Assembly: GCA_029262375.1 (NCBI GenBank)
Contig: JAJCZM010000007.1
Location: 124,001-188,000 of the forward strand
DNA length: 64,000 nt
From: Deltaproteobacteria bacterium
GTDB lineage: Bacteria > Desulfobacterota > Binatia > UBA1149 > SPBQ01
Direction: 5' to 3'
Within the stretch, counting starts at the first letter, position 1. The number at the start of each line of letters is the position of its first letter. Below the pieces are notes generated by a model. It was not told where the DNA came from and did no database searches. It worked only from the letters and a program-made list of their open reading frames with translations. Shown here in pieces: positions 55,218 to 64,000 of the stretch. The position numbers and the translations under genes were made by a program.

Positions 55218-57617
55218 GTGCCTGACAAGCCAGCTACTGCCGAATTTCCGCGCGCGCACGCGCGAGCGATCGCGACCGCGACGATATCGCTCCTGGCCGC
55301 CGCGCTTGCCGCCGCGTCGGTCATCTCTTGGCGCAGCCCCGAGACTTACGCGCAGCTCATCGCCACCGACGGTCTTGTCGCCTGGCTGACACTGATCTTT
55401 CTGGCAGTCACCGCGCTGCTCGCGGTTCGTAACTGCGCAGCGACGCGACGTGCGTCGTCGGTCATGATCCCCCTCGCCGTTGCCGTTTCGTCGATAGCCG
55501 CTATCGCGGCCGCGGTATTCTGGGGCCCACCGCTGCGCATCGACCTGTGCCTGTTGATCGCGGTTACGCTGTGCGGCGCGATCGGCGCTCGCACACTCAG
55601 TGCCCGAGAAACACTCGTCATCTCGCGCATCGCTGCGCGAATTGCTTGGCCGGCGGCTCTCGCCGTCTGCGTACTAGCGGCCTGCTGGATCGCTCGCGGA
55701 CTGTGGGTCGACGGCATTCCCACGAGCAACGACGGCGCTCGCCACTTGCTCCGTGCGCATGTGATGCGCACCGAGTTCCTACCTTCGGGGCGTGTCAACG
55801 GATGGTCTCCGTATTGGCATCTCGGGGCGCAACTCTTCTTGTTTCAATCGTACGGTTACTTCGCGTTGATCGCTGCCGCACATCTCGTGCTTACTCCCAT
55901 CCTCTCGATGCTCACGGTCTACAAGATTTTTTACTTGGCACCGTACGCGTTGATGCCGTTGGCAATGGCCTACCTAGCGCGCGCCTGCGACCTGGGTCGC
56001 CCCGCCGCAGCCGCCGCAGCATTCTCAACCATCGCGCTGACAACGCAGACCGGATTCGGCGTCACCGGGTTATTCGAGACCGGACTCCTCTTACAAGCGG
56101 TGGGTATCATGGCGATCGCGCTGCTGTGGCCGACGCTGCGAAGCGGGCTACACGATGGTGGGACATCGTTGGTGTTTGCGAGCACGGGCGCCGGCGTATT
56201 GCTGGTCACGCACTTTCTCTCCGGTGCCTATCTTCTGATCGTCGGCACGTTGTACGTACTCACCCTCACCTTTTGGTCGCTCTCGTGGCAGGATGGTATG
56301 CGCAGAGCCGTAACGCTCGCATTGATTGCGTTAGGACTCTCCGCGCACGCGTTGCTGCCCACTTGGGAGCTGCGCGAGCGCATGGGCCCCTCTCCCGGAT
56401 GGATCGTCGGAACAACGCTGGAGAGTCTGTTCAACGGTGCTCTGTTCGGATCGGCGACCTGGACGCTGGCCTGCGCGGTCGGACTTGCGACCATCGCCTG
56501 GCACGGAACGACGCGATCGCGCGAACTGCTCGTCATCGGCGTCGTCACGTTCTCGTTCTCGCTGTTTCCGGCTTCTGAGTTGCAGTGGCTTCCGAAAGCG
56601 TTGGCGCTGCCCTTCGACCTCATGAGCCCGCGCGGCCAAGGCTATGCCGCACTGATCGCCTGTGTGGCGGGCGGCGCCGGATTGGCCTTCGTCGCCCGGA
56701 CTCTCGCGCAGCGCGGCGGGCTCGGTCGCATCGCAGCGATGGCGCTGATCGGTGCGGCAATCGGTTCTCTTTGGGCGGAAGCGGCGCCGCGCGCAGACCT
56801 CGTTCGCACACAGGGGCATCTCGCCCCCGAGAAAACCGCGTCCTATCGCGAAACGATGCGCTGGCTCGACGACAACGTGACTCCGCCCGCGACCATCGGC
56901 TTCGAACATCGTGTGTTCGGCGCGGGCCAGTCGGGCGCGATTCGACTGAGCAGCCTCATCAATATGGAGACAGGCTTGTACTCGCTAGCGGGCGACCAAA
57001 TGGAACTGGGCCGCTACACGCACCACCACCTGCTAATGCGCGCGGTGATCGACACACAAAGCCCACGAGGGATCGCCGAGCGCCTCCGCCTTCGCGGCGT
57101 GTCGCACATCATCGTCCGCGCCCCGAAGTCCGAACAACGACTCGCAAGCGCCGCAGCACTCACGACGGTCTTCAAGACAGGAAAGATCGCGATCATGGAG
57201 GTCGCGGGTCCGCATCGATGGATGACCGAGAATGACACGCTGCACGTACAGCGCTTCAATTTCAGCGCACATGACGTGACCTGGCAGGTCGAGAATACGC
57301 GCTTCAATCGCACGGCTACGGCGACGCCTACGCCTATGCCCACGGCTACGGCTACGGCTACGGCTATGCCCACGGCTACCGCTACGCGCGCCGTCATCCC
57401 GATCAACGAACACCCGAACTGGCGGCTAACCATCGATGGGTCTGCCGCAGCGATTGGCACCACGCCGGACGGCCTCATTCAGATAGACGTGCCACCCGGG
57501 GTGCACGAAGTAGAACTTCGATATGGTCGCCGCGCGACAGAGCTGGCCGCGGCCGCGATTTCCCTGATCACGCTGATGTTCTGTATCGTCGCCGTCACCA
57601 GGCGGCGACACGCCTAG
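55218..57617 (+). CDS. Large polytopic membrane protein, PTPS-related/YfhO-like
   Basis: The 799-residue protein starts at GTG 55218 and has about a dozen membrane helices. A periplasmic loop after helix 5 reads GIPTSNDGARHLLRAHVMRT and then GWSPYWHLGAQLFLFQSYGY near residue 199. This pattern matches the '6-pyruvoyl-tetrahydropterin synthase related' integral membrane domain and, more loosely, GT-C glycosyltransferase-like proteins such as YfhO. The C-terminal 250 residues form a soluble beta domain (LQRFNFSAHD-type segments), interrupted by a Thr/Ala/Pro repeat near residues 700-725. It probably handles a lipid-linked sugar at the outer face of the membrane. This is inference. Confidence 0.78.
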   Translation: MPDKPATAEFPRAHARAIATATISLLAAALAAASVISWRSPETYAQLIATDGLVAWLTLIFLAVTALLAVRNCAATRRASSVMIPLAVAVSSIAAIAAAVFWGPPLRIDLCLLIAVTLCGAIGARTLSARETLVISRIAARIAWPAALAVCVLAACWIARGLWVDGIPTSNDGARHLLRAHVMRTEFLPSGRVNGWSPYWHLGAQLFLFQSYGYFALIAAAHLVLTPILSMLTVYKIFYLAPYALMPLAMAYLARACDLGRPAAAAAAFSTIALTTQTGFGVTGLFETGLLLQAVGIMAIALLWPTLRSGLHDGGTSLVFASTGAGVLLVTHFLSGAYLLIVGTLYVLTLTFWSLSWQDGMRRAVTLALIALGLSAHALLPTWELRERMGPSPGWIVGTTLESLFNGALFGSATWTLACAVGLATIAWHGTTRSRELLVIGVVTFSFSLFPASELQWLPKALALPFDLMSPRGQGYAALIACVAGGAGLAFVARTLAQRGGLGRIAAMALIGAAIGSLWAEAAPRADLVRTQGHLAPEKTASYRETMRWLDDNVTPPATIGFEHRVFGAGQSGAIRLSSLINMETGLYSLAGDQMELGRYTHHHLLMRAVIDTQSPRGIAERLRLRGVSHIIVRAPKSEQRLASAAALTTVFKTGKIAIMEVAGPHRWMTENDTLHVQRFNFSAHDVTWQVENTRFNRTATATPTPMPTATATATAMPTATATRAVIPINEHPNWRLTIDGSAAAIGTTPDGLIQIDVPPGVHEVELRYGRRATELAAAAISLITLMFCIVAVTRRRHA
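57312..57388 (+). repeat. Hexanucleotide (ACGGCT) in-frame repeat
   Basis: Units of ACGGCT (Thr-Ala), mixed with ACGCCT and ATGCCC (Thr-Pro, Met-Pro), are arranged as two near copies of a longer block. The repeat stays in frame, so copy-number change would only lengthen the Thr/Ala/Pro hinge of the membrane protein. Confidence 0.8.
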
Positions 57618-57653
57618 ACCGCCGTGCGCCGTACACCGTGCGATTTGTTCTCG

Positions 57654-59090
57654 TCACAGCTTTATCGTGACGCACTTCACCTGCGTGTAGTGGTGCAGTG
57701 CTTCGATCCCTTTTTCGCGTCCGTAACCACTGCGCTTGTAACCGCCTAGCGGTGTTTCGACACCACCGGCCGGATATTCGTTGACGTAGATTTGGCCGGC
57801 TTCGAGCGCTGCAGCCACGCGGTGCGCTCGTCCGACGTCGCGTGTCCAGATTCCGGCCGCCAGTCCGTAGTCGGTGTCGTTGGCGATTCTAATCGCGTCC
57901 TCTTCATCGTCGAACGGAATCGCAACAGCGACCGGACCAAAGATTTCTTCGCGCGCGATCCGCGAATCATTCGAAACATCGGCATAAATCGTCGGCTTGA
58001 TGTACCAGCCGTCTCCCAGCGTTTCGCCCTCAGCGATCGTACCGCCGGTTACCGCGCGCGCGCCTTCACCTGCGGCGACTTTGAAGTACTCCTGGACCTT
58101 CTCGTACTGCGGCTTGGTGATCATCGGACCGAGCAACGCATCGTCGCCGGGACCGACGGGAAACGTTTCGAGCATCTTGGCCGCCGACTCGACGAAGCCT
58201 TCGTAGATCGACCTCTGCACGAGCACGCGCGTACCCGCCAAGCACACCTGGCCCGAGTTCAACACAAAGGCGCGCAGCGCGCCCGGCACCGCTTGTTCGA
58301 GATCGGCATCGTCGAACACAATGTTCGGAGACTTTCCGCCAAGTTCTAGCGTCAGAGGAATGATACGCTCGGCGGCGATACGACCGATGGCGATGCCCGT
58401 CGGAACCGAGCCCGTGAATGCGACCTTTCGAATGTCGCCGTGCTCGACGAGCGCGGCGCCCGCATCGGGGCCGGTTCCGGTCACGACGTTGAGTACGCCC
58501 GCCGGCAGGCCGCACTGCTCGACCGCAAGGCGCGCCACTTCTAGTAGCGATGCCGACGTGAACTCCGAAGGCTTCGCGACTACCGTGTTCCCGGCGGCCA
58601 GTGCCGGACCGATCGCACGTCCCGCTTGGTTGAGCGGCGCGTTCCACGGCAGGATGACTCCCACCACGCCGAACGGCTCGCGCCGTGTATAGGAATGATA
58701 GCCGGGGCCGAGATCGAGATTATCTCCATGAACTACGTTGACCAGGCCGGCATAGAACTCGAAGTACTGCGCGGCGATATCGATCTCGATCTGCGCCATG
58801 TAGCCCGGCTTGCCGGTCTCTGATCGTTCGAGCTCCGCGAGTTCGGCGGCCTTGTCCCGGATGAGCGTCGCAATCGCGTTGAGCACTCGCCCACGCTCGA
58901 TGGGTTTTTGGTCACGCCAGGCCGGCAACGCGGCCTTGGCACTCGCGACCGCTTTCGCGACATCGGCGGCGTTACCGGCCGCGACCTCGGAGATCTTCGC
59001 ACCGGTGCGCGGATCCAGATCGTCGATGTAGCAGCCGGAGTCGGGAGCGGCGCTGGCTCCGCCGATGTAGTGGTCCCATCTTTCTTGCAT
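57654..59090 (-). CDS. NAD(P)-dependent aldehyde dehydrogenase
   Basis: The 478-residue enzyme has all ALDH landmarks: [20 protein letters not shown] near residue 145, the Rossmann/NAD segment [17 protein letters not shown], the general-base Glu in [13 protein letters not shown] near residue 248, and the catalytic Cys in [14 protein letters not shown] near residue 285. ATG 59090 is preceded by AAGGAG, which overlaps the stop region of the lyase gene. It oxidises an aldehyde to the acid, or a semialdehyde product of the pathway. It is the last gene of the six-gene minus-strand operon. Confidence 0.92.
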   Translation of the reverse strand: MQERWDHYIGGASAAPDSGCYIDDLDPRTGAKISEVAAGNAADVAKAVASAKAALPAWRDQKPIERGRVLNAIATLIRDKAAELAELERSETGKPGYMAQIEIDIAAQYFEFYAGLVNVVHGDNLDLGPGYHSYTRREPFGVVGVILPWNAPLNQAGRAIGPALAAGNTVVAKPSEFTSASLLEVARLAVEQCGLPAGVLNVVTGTGPDAGAALVEHGDIRKVAFTGSVPTGIAIGRIAAERIIPLTLELGGKSPNIVFDDADLEQAVPGALRAFVLNSGQVCLAGTRVLVQRSIYEGFVESAAKMLETFPVGPGDDALLGPMITKPQYEKVQEYFKVAAGEGARAVTGGTIAEGETLGDGWYIKPTIYADVSNDSRIAREEIFGPVAVAIPFDDEEDAIRIANDTDYGLAAGIWTRDVGRAHRVAAALEAGQIYVNEYPAGGVETPLGGYKRSGYGREKGIEALHHYTQVKCVTIKL

Positions 59091-59100
59091 CGAGATCTCC

Positions 59101-60009
59101 TTACGCGCGCCCGGTGAGACGTGCACGTTCCAAGACGGTTTCGAAAATACGCGCCGTGGCCGCGTCGATCATCATGCCGCCCACTCCGGCCGATCCTGCA
59201 CCATCATCGGCGGATGCTTTGTACGCATCGACCATTTTTTGCGCGGTCGCGATCTCGTCGGACGTCGGTGCAAACACATCGTTGGCGATCTCGGCCTGAC
59301 TCGGGTGGATCGCCCATTTGCCGACGCACCCCAAGGTGCTCGCCCAGGTCGCTTCTTGTCTGTATGCGTCGCCGTCGCGAAAGTTCGCGAACGGACCGTC
59401 GATCGGATCGAGACCGTTCGCGCGTGCGGCGACGATCATCCGATTGCGTGCGTAATGCCACATGTCGCCGGGGTAGCCGCCCGTTTGCGTGCCGATGTGC
59501 GACACGCGAATGCCCTGGCTCGCCGCCAAATCGCCTACGCCGAGAATCAACGCTTCGAGACGATCCGAGGAAGCGGCAATGTCCTCAACACAAGCGAGCG
59601 CTTCGGTCTCTTCGATGAGCACCTCCAGGCCGATTCGATGCGGCAACGACAAACGCTCTTCGAGCTGCGTGAGAAGCGTGTCGAAGAACCACACGTCGCG
59701 CGGCGCCATGACCTTGGGCACGATGATGATGTCGATATTCTTGCCGGCGGCTTCGACGATCTTGATGACGTCTTCGTGGGCCCACTGTGTGTGCGCACCG
59801 TTTACGCGTACGGCGCGCAGCGTCTTGCCCCAATCCAACTCGTTGAGCCCGCGAATGACGTTGTCGCGCGCCGCGACCTTCTGCGACGGCGCAACAGCAT
59901 CTTCAAGATCGAGGAACACGAGATCGGCATCGCTCGCAGCAGCCTTCGTGATCATCTTTTCGCTAGAGCCTGGGGTGGCCAACTCTGACCGTCTCAATCG
60001 CATGCTCAT
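59101..60009 (-). CDS. HpcH/HpaI (CitE-like) CoA-ester lyase
   Basis: The 302-residue enzyme matches malyl-/citramalyl-CoA lyase-type CitE proteins: [20 protein letters not shown] near residue 4, [26 protein letters not shown] near residue 92, [13 protein letters not shown] with the metal Glu near residue 126, and the late [14 protein letters not shown]. Using Mg2+, these enzymes split 3-hydroxyacyl-CoA dicarboxylates to acetyl- or propionyl-CoA plus glyoxylate or pyruvate. The ATG overlaps the stop of the CoA-transferase gene (ATGA). The MaoC-CaiB-CitE set is that of C5/branched dicarboxylate breakdown. Confidence 0.88.
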   Translation of the reverse strand: MSMRLRRSELATPGSSEKMITKAAASDADLVFLDLEDAVAPSQKVAARDNVIRGLNELDWGKTLRAVRVNGAHTQWAHEDVIKIVEAAGKNIDIIIVPKVMAPRDVWFFDTLLTQLEERLSLPHRIGLEVLIEETEALACVEDIAASSDRLEALILGVGDLAASQGIRVSHIGTQTGGYPGDMWHYARNRMIVAARANGLDPIDGPFANFRDGDAYRQEATWASTLGCVGKWAIHPSQAEIANDVFAPTSDEIATAQKMVDAYKASADDGAGSAGVGGMMIDAATARIFETVLERARLTGRA

Positions 60010-61277
60010 GACTTCTCCTTCTCAACGAGATCAGCGGAATCGGCAGGCTCGGCGGGGGCGACACCACGCTCTATGCCCAGTTCAGCGAATACTTCATCGC
60101 TGTGTTCGCCGAGGCGCGGCGGGGCCGCGTACACACCGGCCTGCGTGCTGGTGAATTTGATGGGAGTTCCGGCCAACGCGACCTCCCCATTGTTACCGGG
60201 CAACTGGACTTTCGGCAGAATCCCGCGTGCCGCCGTATGCGGATCGCTGAACAGATCCGCCGCCGTGTTCACGGGACCGACGGGAACTTTCCCGCCGAGG
60301 GCATCGACGACCTCGGCCTTGCTGCGCAGATTCGTCCACGCGGTGATGACGTCGGTCACAAAATCACGGTGCGCGCTACGCTGCAGCGTATCTTTCGTGC
60401 GCTCGTCGGCGAGCAAGTCCGGACGTTCCATTGCTTCGCACAGCGCCTTCCAATGATTCGTTGTCGGCGCAGCAATCGCGACTGCCCCGTCGTTGGTTTC
60501 GTAGACATCGAAGGGGCAGAGCATCGGGTGCCCCGATCCGCGCGGGCCCAGCACCCGTTCGTTGTATGCGTAGTTCGTCACGGCGGTCTCGGCCAGACTC
60601 ATGACCGCGTCGTACATCGAGACATCGACGAACTGCCCTTCCCCAGTGCGGCGCGCGTTGTGGACGGCACTCACCAATCCGAGTGCCATCAGCGTGCCCG
60701 GATAGATGTCGCCGACGCTGCTTCCCGCCGGCAGACCCTTGCTATCGGGCGGCCCGGTGATGCCGACCAATCCGCCCATGCATTGCGCAACAATGTCGAA
60801 CGCGGGCCAATTCGCGTAGGGACTTTCTCCCGTACGCGGATCGCCGAACCCTCGAATAGCAGCGTAGACGATCTTCGGATTGCGTGCCTTGAGCGCCTCG
60901 TACCCCACGCCGAGACCGTCCATCACACCGACGCGTGCATTCTCCGTGACCGCATCCGCCTGCTCGACCATTGCGAGCAACGCCTCACGATCGGCGGGCT
61001 GCTTGAGATCGAGGACGACGCTTCGTTTGTTGCGATTGATGCTCGCGAAGTAGCCGCCGTAGTCGCAGTCTTTCTCGCGGTCGGCAATCGGGTGCGAAAA
61101 GTTCTCGGGGTACGGCGGCATGATGCGTGCCATGTCGCCGTGCGGCGGTTCGATCTTGATGACGTCGGCACCGAGATCGGCCAACAGCGCCGTTCCAAAC
61201 GGGCCCGCCAACGCCTGCGTCATATCGATGATTCGAATATCGGAGAGCGGGCCCGTGCGCTTTGATGGCCGGCTCAT
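60006..61277 (-). CDS. CaiB/BaiF CoA-transferase of the lyase operon
   Basis: The 423-residue family III CoA-transferase opens LSDIRIIDMTQALAGPFGTA with ADVIKIEPPHGDMAR. RNKRSVVLDLKQPADREAL follows near residue 80. The catalytic Asp is probably in NWPAFDIVAQCMGG near residue 157, and TGEGQFVDVSMYDAVMSL is near residue 204. ATG 61277 overlaps the stop of the MaoC gene (ATGA), and its own stop overlaps the lyase start. A mesaconate, itaconate, citramalate or succinate CoA-transferase is the natural reading in this context, but specificity is not in the sequence. Confidence 0.88.
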   Translation of the reverse strand: MSRPSKRTGPLSDIRIIDMTQALAGPFGTALLADLGADVIKIEPPHGDMARIMPPYPENFSHPIADREKDCDYGGYFASINRNKRSVVLDLKQPADREALLAMVEQADAVTENARVGVMDGLGVGYEALKARNPKIVYAAIRGFGDPRTGESPYANWPAFDIVAQCMGGLVGITGPPDSKGLPAGSSVGDIYPGTLMALGLVSAVHNARRTGEGQFVDVSMYDAVMSLAETAVTNYAYNERVLGPRGSGHPMLCPFDVYETNDGAVAIAAPTTNHWKALCEAMERPDLLADERTKDTLQRSAHRDFVTDVITAWTNLRSKAEVVDALGGKVPVGPVNTAADLFSDPHTAARGILPKVQLPGNNGEVALAGTPIKFTSTQAGVYAAPPRLGEHSDEVFAELGIERGVAPAEPADSADLVEKEKS

Positions 61278-61762
61278 TTCGCTCCCCAATGACTGCGGCG
61301 CTTGATGAGGACTTCGCGCTCGCCTTCGAAGACGAACACGTCGTCCTGATTGATGCCCCAATGTTTGAAGCGCACCACGCCCGCGTCCTCTTGCGCAGAA
61401 TCTCGCGTACCCAGTACTTCGGTGAGCGCGTACAGCGTATCGCCTTCGAATACGGGCGAGCGGAACTTTAGACCGGTCATCGTCAACTCGGCGAGCGCGT
61501 TCTCGGCCGTGTCTTGCGTTGCGAGGCCGACGACGATCGAGCCCGTGATCAATCCGAACACGATGCGGCGCCCGAACGGTGTGGCTTTCATGAAGTCTTC
61601 GTTGAAATGCCCTTGCGCCGTATTCATTACGAGTTTCGTCAGCAATTGATTTTCGACGTCGCCAACAGTGGTACCGCGTGCGTGGCGGATCTTGGCGCCG
61701 ACCACGAAATCCTCGAAGTAATTGTTGTCTGCCGTCAGCGACGATGCCTGTAGAGCGCTCAT
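61274..61762 (-). CDS. MaoC-family hydratase (mesaconyl/itaconyl-CoA hydratase-like)
   Basis: The 162-residue single hot-dog protein has NYFEDFVVGAKIRHARGTTV near residue 14, VMNTAQGHFNEDFMKATPFG near residue 45 with the His of the hydratase site, and IVFGLITGSIVVGLATQD. This form recalls Rv2499c-type and mesaconyl-CoA hydratase-type proteins linked to CitE lyases. It would hydrate a branched unsaturated dicarboxylyl-CoA. It is 15 bp after the acyl-CoA dehydrogenase gene and overlaps the CoA-transferase start by 4 bp. Confidence 0.85.
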   Translation of the reverse strand: MSALQASSLTADNNYFEDFVVGAKIRHARGTTVGDVENQLLTKLVMNTAQGHFNEDFMKATPFGRRIVFGLITGSIVVGLATQDTAENALAELTMTGLKFRSPVFEGDTLYALTEVLGTRDSAQEDAGVVRFKHWGINQDDVFVFEGEREVLIKRRSHWGAK

Positions 61763-61777
61763 GGTCGATCCAACCTC

Positions 61778-62968
61778 CTAACTTCGCTTCTTCAGCAGGC
61801 GATCGGAGATGATCTTGCGCTGAATTTCGGATGTCCCTTCGAAGATCGTCGTCAGCCGCGCATCGCGCCAGTAGCGCTCGATCGCACGCTCCGTCGTGTA
61901 GCCGTTGCCGCCGTGAATCTGCAGCCCCGTACTGGTGACGCGCTCGGCCATCTCCGTGGCGAACAGTTTCACCATGGCCGCTTCTTTCTCGATATCGGCG
62001 CCCTCGTCCACCTGCTGGGCGACCTGATACATGAGTGCGCGCGCAGCCTCGATCTCTGTGGCCATGTCGGCGAGCTTGAAACGAATTGCTTGGAACGAAG
62101 AGATCGGACGCTCAAACTGCACGCGTTCTTGTGCGTAGACGAGTGAGTCCTCCAACGCACCGCGCGCTAGACCGATCGCTCGCGCAGCGGTGTGCACGCG
62201 CGCGACAGAAAGACCGCGCATCGCAGAATTGAACGCCGCACCGGCGTCTTTGCGCGGCCCCTGCGTGTCGGCGCCGAGAACGTTCGACGCCGGAACGCGC
62301 AGGCCGTCGAACTCCAACGCGTAGCTGGTGATTCCGTGATAACCGATCTTGTCTATCGGCTCGCCGGTGAGTCCGGCTGGAAACACGCCACGCTCTTTCT
62401 CGATCAGGAACGATTGGATGCCCTTCGCACGATGTTCATCGGGGCCCGGCGTCTCGGTGCGCGCCAACAGCATGATGAAATCGGAATTGAGCGCATTGCC
62501 GCACCACCGTTTCTGTCCGGTGATCACATACTCGTCGCCGTCGCGCTCGGCCCGGCACTGAACGGCCGCGAGATCCGACCCCGAGTTCGGCTCGGACAAC
62601 GCTGCAGCTCCGATCCACTGCCCGCGCGCGCTTCGTCGCAGATAGGTCTCGCGACGATCGGTATCGGCGAGTTGCGTGCCCATGCCCTGACTGCGCGCAA
62701 TGATGCTGGCGACGCTCATCCATGCGCGGGCCAGTTCTTCGGCGATGAGCGCGTACTCGAACACGCCTTTGCCCATGCCGCCGTACTCGCTGTCAATCGT
62801 GACACCGAAGTAGCCCTTCTCGCCGAGACGCTGCAGCAGCGAATCGGGTATGTCGGCCTTCTGCTTATCGAGTTCGTTGGCGACCGGAAGTACTTCTTCC
62901 ATGGCGAATCGTCGCGCTTCCGCCTGCAGAGCGAGACGTTCGTCGGTCATATAGAGGCTGGCGATCAC
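61778..62968 (-). CDS. Acyl-CoA dehydrogenase of the lyase operon
   Basis: The 396-residue acyl-CoA dehydrogenase has IGAAALSEPNSGSDLAAVQC near residue 117, YVITGQKRWCGNALNSDFIM near residue 148, and the FAD/Arg region FERPISSFQAIRFKLADM near residue 280. The late QIHGGNGYTTERAIERYWRD is near residue 347, and the catalytic Glu is probably in FEGTSEIQRKI. GTG 62968 is chosen since it overlaps the stop of the upstream MaoC gene (GTGA) and has GGGGGA before it; ATG 62950 is the alternative. It would make an enoyl-CoA for the MaoC hydratases. Confidence 0.9.
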   Translation of the reverse strand: MIASLYMTDERLALQAEARRFAMEEVLPVANELDKQKADIPDSLLQRLGEKGYFGVTIDSEYGGMGKGVFEYALIAEELARAWMSVASIIARSQGMGTQLADTDRRETYLRRSARGQWIGAAALSEPNSGSDLAAVQCRAERDGDEYVITGQKRWCGNALNSDFIMLLARTETPGPDEHRAKGIQSFLIEKERGVFPAGLTGEPIDKIGYHGITSYALEFDGLRVPASNVLGADTQGPRKDAGAAFNSAMRGLSVARVHTAARAIGLARGALEDSLVYAQERVQFERPISSFQAIRFKLADMATEIEAARALMYQVAQQVDEGADIEKEAAMVKLFATEMAERVTSTGLQIHGGNGYTTERAIERYWRDARLTTIFEGTSEIQRKIISDRLLKKRS

Positions 62969-63477
62969 GACAGGTCCCCCGCGTTACGGTTCCCTGCGTT
63001 ACGCTTCACCGACAGGTTGGTCCGCTCGTAAGTCACGACGGTTTCGCCGCGTTGGTTCCGGCCTTCGGTACGCCAGGTGACGATTCCGAACGCCGGCTTG
63101 CTCTTCGACTCACGCTTATCGGCAACCGTGCTGCGCGCGGTCAACGTATCGCCCGGATAGGCAGGGCGCGTGAACGCGATGTCGTTCACGCCGAGAAACG
63201 GCCCACCGCCCTCGCTCAAATCTTCGACGCTCAGCCCGACCACGGTGCACAACACCAACATGGGATTGAGAACCGTGTCGGGATGATCGTGCGCACGCGC
63301 CGCCTCGACGTTGAAGTAGATCGGGTTGAAGGCGTGCGTGGTGGTCGCGAACAGCGCGTTGTCGGCCTGCGACAGGGTGCGGCCCCAGTGATGCTCGAGC
63401 ACTTGGCCGACTTCGAAGTCCTCGAATTGTTTGCCTTTCGGGATGACCTCGAAGGCGGCGATATCTGGATCTGCCAT
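62965..63477 (-). CDS. MaoC-family hydratase, first gene of the operon
   Basis: The 170-residue hot-dog protein reads KQFEDFEVGQVLEHHWGRTL near residue 15 and then ALFATTTHAFNPIYFNVEAA near residue 40. Here the catalytic motif D-x-x-N-P-x-H of usual R-hydratases becomes T-H-A-F-N-P-I-Y-F-N, so activity may differ. Later come FLGVNDIAFTRPAYPGDTL and FGIVTWRTEGRNQRGETVV. The last residues (RNAGNRNAGDLS) come from a short duplicated DNA segment. ATG 63477 opens the operon, 213 bp from the diverging TetR gene. Confidence 0.85.
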   Translation of the reverse strand: MADPDIAAFEVIPKGKQFEDFEVGQVLEHHWGRTLSQADNALFATTTHAFNPIYFNVEAARAHDHPDTVLNPMLVLCTVVGLSVEDLSEGGGPFLGVNDIAFTRPAYPGDTLTARSTVADKRESKSKPAFGIVTWRTEGRNQRGETVVTYERTNLSVKRNAGNRNAGDLS

Positions 63478-63609
63478 GGCGTTGATTCCCCGTATAGATA
63501 TTGGCTGCACGTTTAATAACTTGATTGCACGAGTCGAGTCAAACAGGTCTGAACGGCTGAGAATTCCAATTTTCCAGGCACATTGTCCATTCCCTATCGC
63601 CACACACCC

Positions 63610-63627
63610 ATTGGTTGCTTGACCAAT
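63610..63627. promoter_or_regulatory. Palindromic operator in the divergent TetR/operon region
   Basis: ATTGGTTGCTTGACCAAT is two exact inverted 6-bp arms (ATTGGT/ACCAAT) around TGCTTG. It lies 62 bp before the TetR start and 132 bp before the operon start. Its place and size fit an autoregulatory TetR site controlling both directions. Confidence 0.65.
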
Positions 63628-63689
63628 AACATTCGGCATACTTAGTCCGCAGGGTCGGCTGACGGCAGCGACTGAACCTCGAACTCGAT

Positions 63690-64000
63690 ATGGGAGCACC
63701 CACGACAAAGCGTCTCACCCAGGCCGAGCGCACCGCCCTGTCCGACAAACGCATCACCGATGCGACGATCTGTCTGATTGCGAAACAAGGCTACAGCAAG
63801 ACGAGTCTCGCGCAGATCGCCGCCGAGGCCGGTTACACGCCGGGCCTCATCAGTCATCGGTTCGGGTCGAAGGACGCTCTGCTTTTCAAAGTCGCCGAAT
63901 CGATCGTCGCAAGCGCGAACGCACTGCAGATCGCGCCGGCAACCGCAGGTCGCACCGGGCTCGACGCCGTGTACGCGTTGGTCGACGCCTATCTCGCAGG
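63690..64000 (+). CDS. TetR-family regulator (3' end beyond window)
   Basis: The first 103 codons of a TetR protein are present from ATG 63690 (MGAPTTKRLTQAERTALSDK). The helix-turn-helix is clear: ITDATICLIAKQGYSKTSLA, then AGYTPGLISHRFGSKDALLF, residues about 20-66. It diverges from the six-gene CoA-ester operon and is most likely its repressor, acting at the palindrome 63610-63627 and released by a pathway acyl-CoA. The ligand domain is cut by the window edge. Confidence 0.88.
   Translation, partial: MGAPTTKRLTQAERTALSDKRITDATICLIAKQGYSKTSLAQIAAEAGYTPGLISHRFGSKDALLFKVAESIVASANALQIAPATAGRTGLDAVYALVDAYLA

Noticed and set aside
1..64000. tRNA, rRNA, insertion sequences and prophage genes
   Set aside because: I found no cloverleaf or T-loop pattern, no transposase or integrase frame, and no terminal inverted repeats flanking a gene.

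Overview
The window is about 64 kb of high-GC, gene-dense chromosomal DNA with roughly 50 genes. It is rich in acyl-CoA dehydrogenases, MaoC-type hydratases, CaiB/BaiF CoA-transferases, TetR regulators, an F420-type LLM flavoprotein, multihaem cytochromes and secreted proteins with Thr-rich linkers, Cys-rich 'DGD' repeats and dockerin-like modules. This mixture suggests an uncultured, metabolically versatile deltaproteobacterial or Binatota-type lineage. That placement is inferred from gene content only. I saw no rRNA, tRNA, CRISPR array or insertion sequence.

Layout. (1) 1-5.4 kb: a sterol-side-chain-type beta-oxidation block with two acyl-CoA dehydrogenases around a MaoC+DUF35 fusion on the minus strand. 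A tandem KstR-like operator precedes it, and a diverging enoyl-CoA hydratase 2 follows, then a glutathione transferase. (2) 5.4-15.5 kb: an NqrB/RnfD-like membrane protein, a Gly-rich surface protein with a PEP-CTERM-like tail behind a strong sigma-54 promoter, a TetR/aldolase/KDPG-aldolase/EamA run, an exported protein and RecQ. (3) 15.6-18.9 kb: a secreted metalloprotease and a secreted lipase that share a C-terminal dockerin-like module. (4) 18.9-25 kb: an old-yellow-enzyme-type reductase with a Baeyer-Villiger-type monooxygenase, diverging from an octahaem-TPR lipoprotein. (5) 25.0-25.3 kb: a SelW-like selenoprotein with an in-frame TGA. (6) 25.6-32.1 kb: a five-gene minus-strand cluster of SDR, sulfotransferase, DUF1214-like, EthD-like and molybdopterin oxidoreductase. 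(7) 32-39.6 kb: an LLM oxidoreductase, an MbnP/MbnH pair, an alpha/beta hydrolase, a GFA protein, a second selenoprotein (a secreted heavy-metal-associated domain whose metal-site Cys is Sec), a Tat-exported aldo/keto reductase and an M15-like lipoprotein. (8) 39.7-44.8 kb: a dicarboxylate symporter with a CoA-transferase, an enoyl-CoA hydratase, a PhyH dioxygenase and a GNAT. (9) 45-53.6 kb: a translationally coupled three-gene operon around a 2,370-residue SpvB/Rhs protein. (10) 53.6-57.6 kb: a thioesterase, a DUF2059 protein and a giant membrane protein. (11) 57.6-64 kb: a six-gene operon (MaoC, acyl-CoA dehydrogenase, MaoC, CaiB, CitE-like lyase, aldehyde dehydrogenase) diverging from a TetR gene across a perfect palindrome.

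The observations I consider strongest are two independent selenocysteine genes that ordinary gene calling would truncate or lose, both with bSECIS-like hairpins at the expected distance; the tandem KstR-like operator in front of ChsE/ChsH2-like genes; the sigma-54 promoter in front of a sorting-signal protein; and the small-membrane-protein / Rhs / lipoprotein operon joined by ATGA overlaps.
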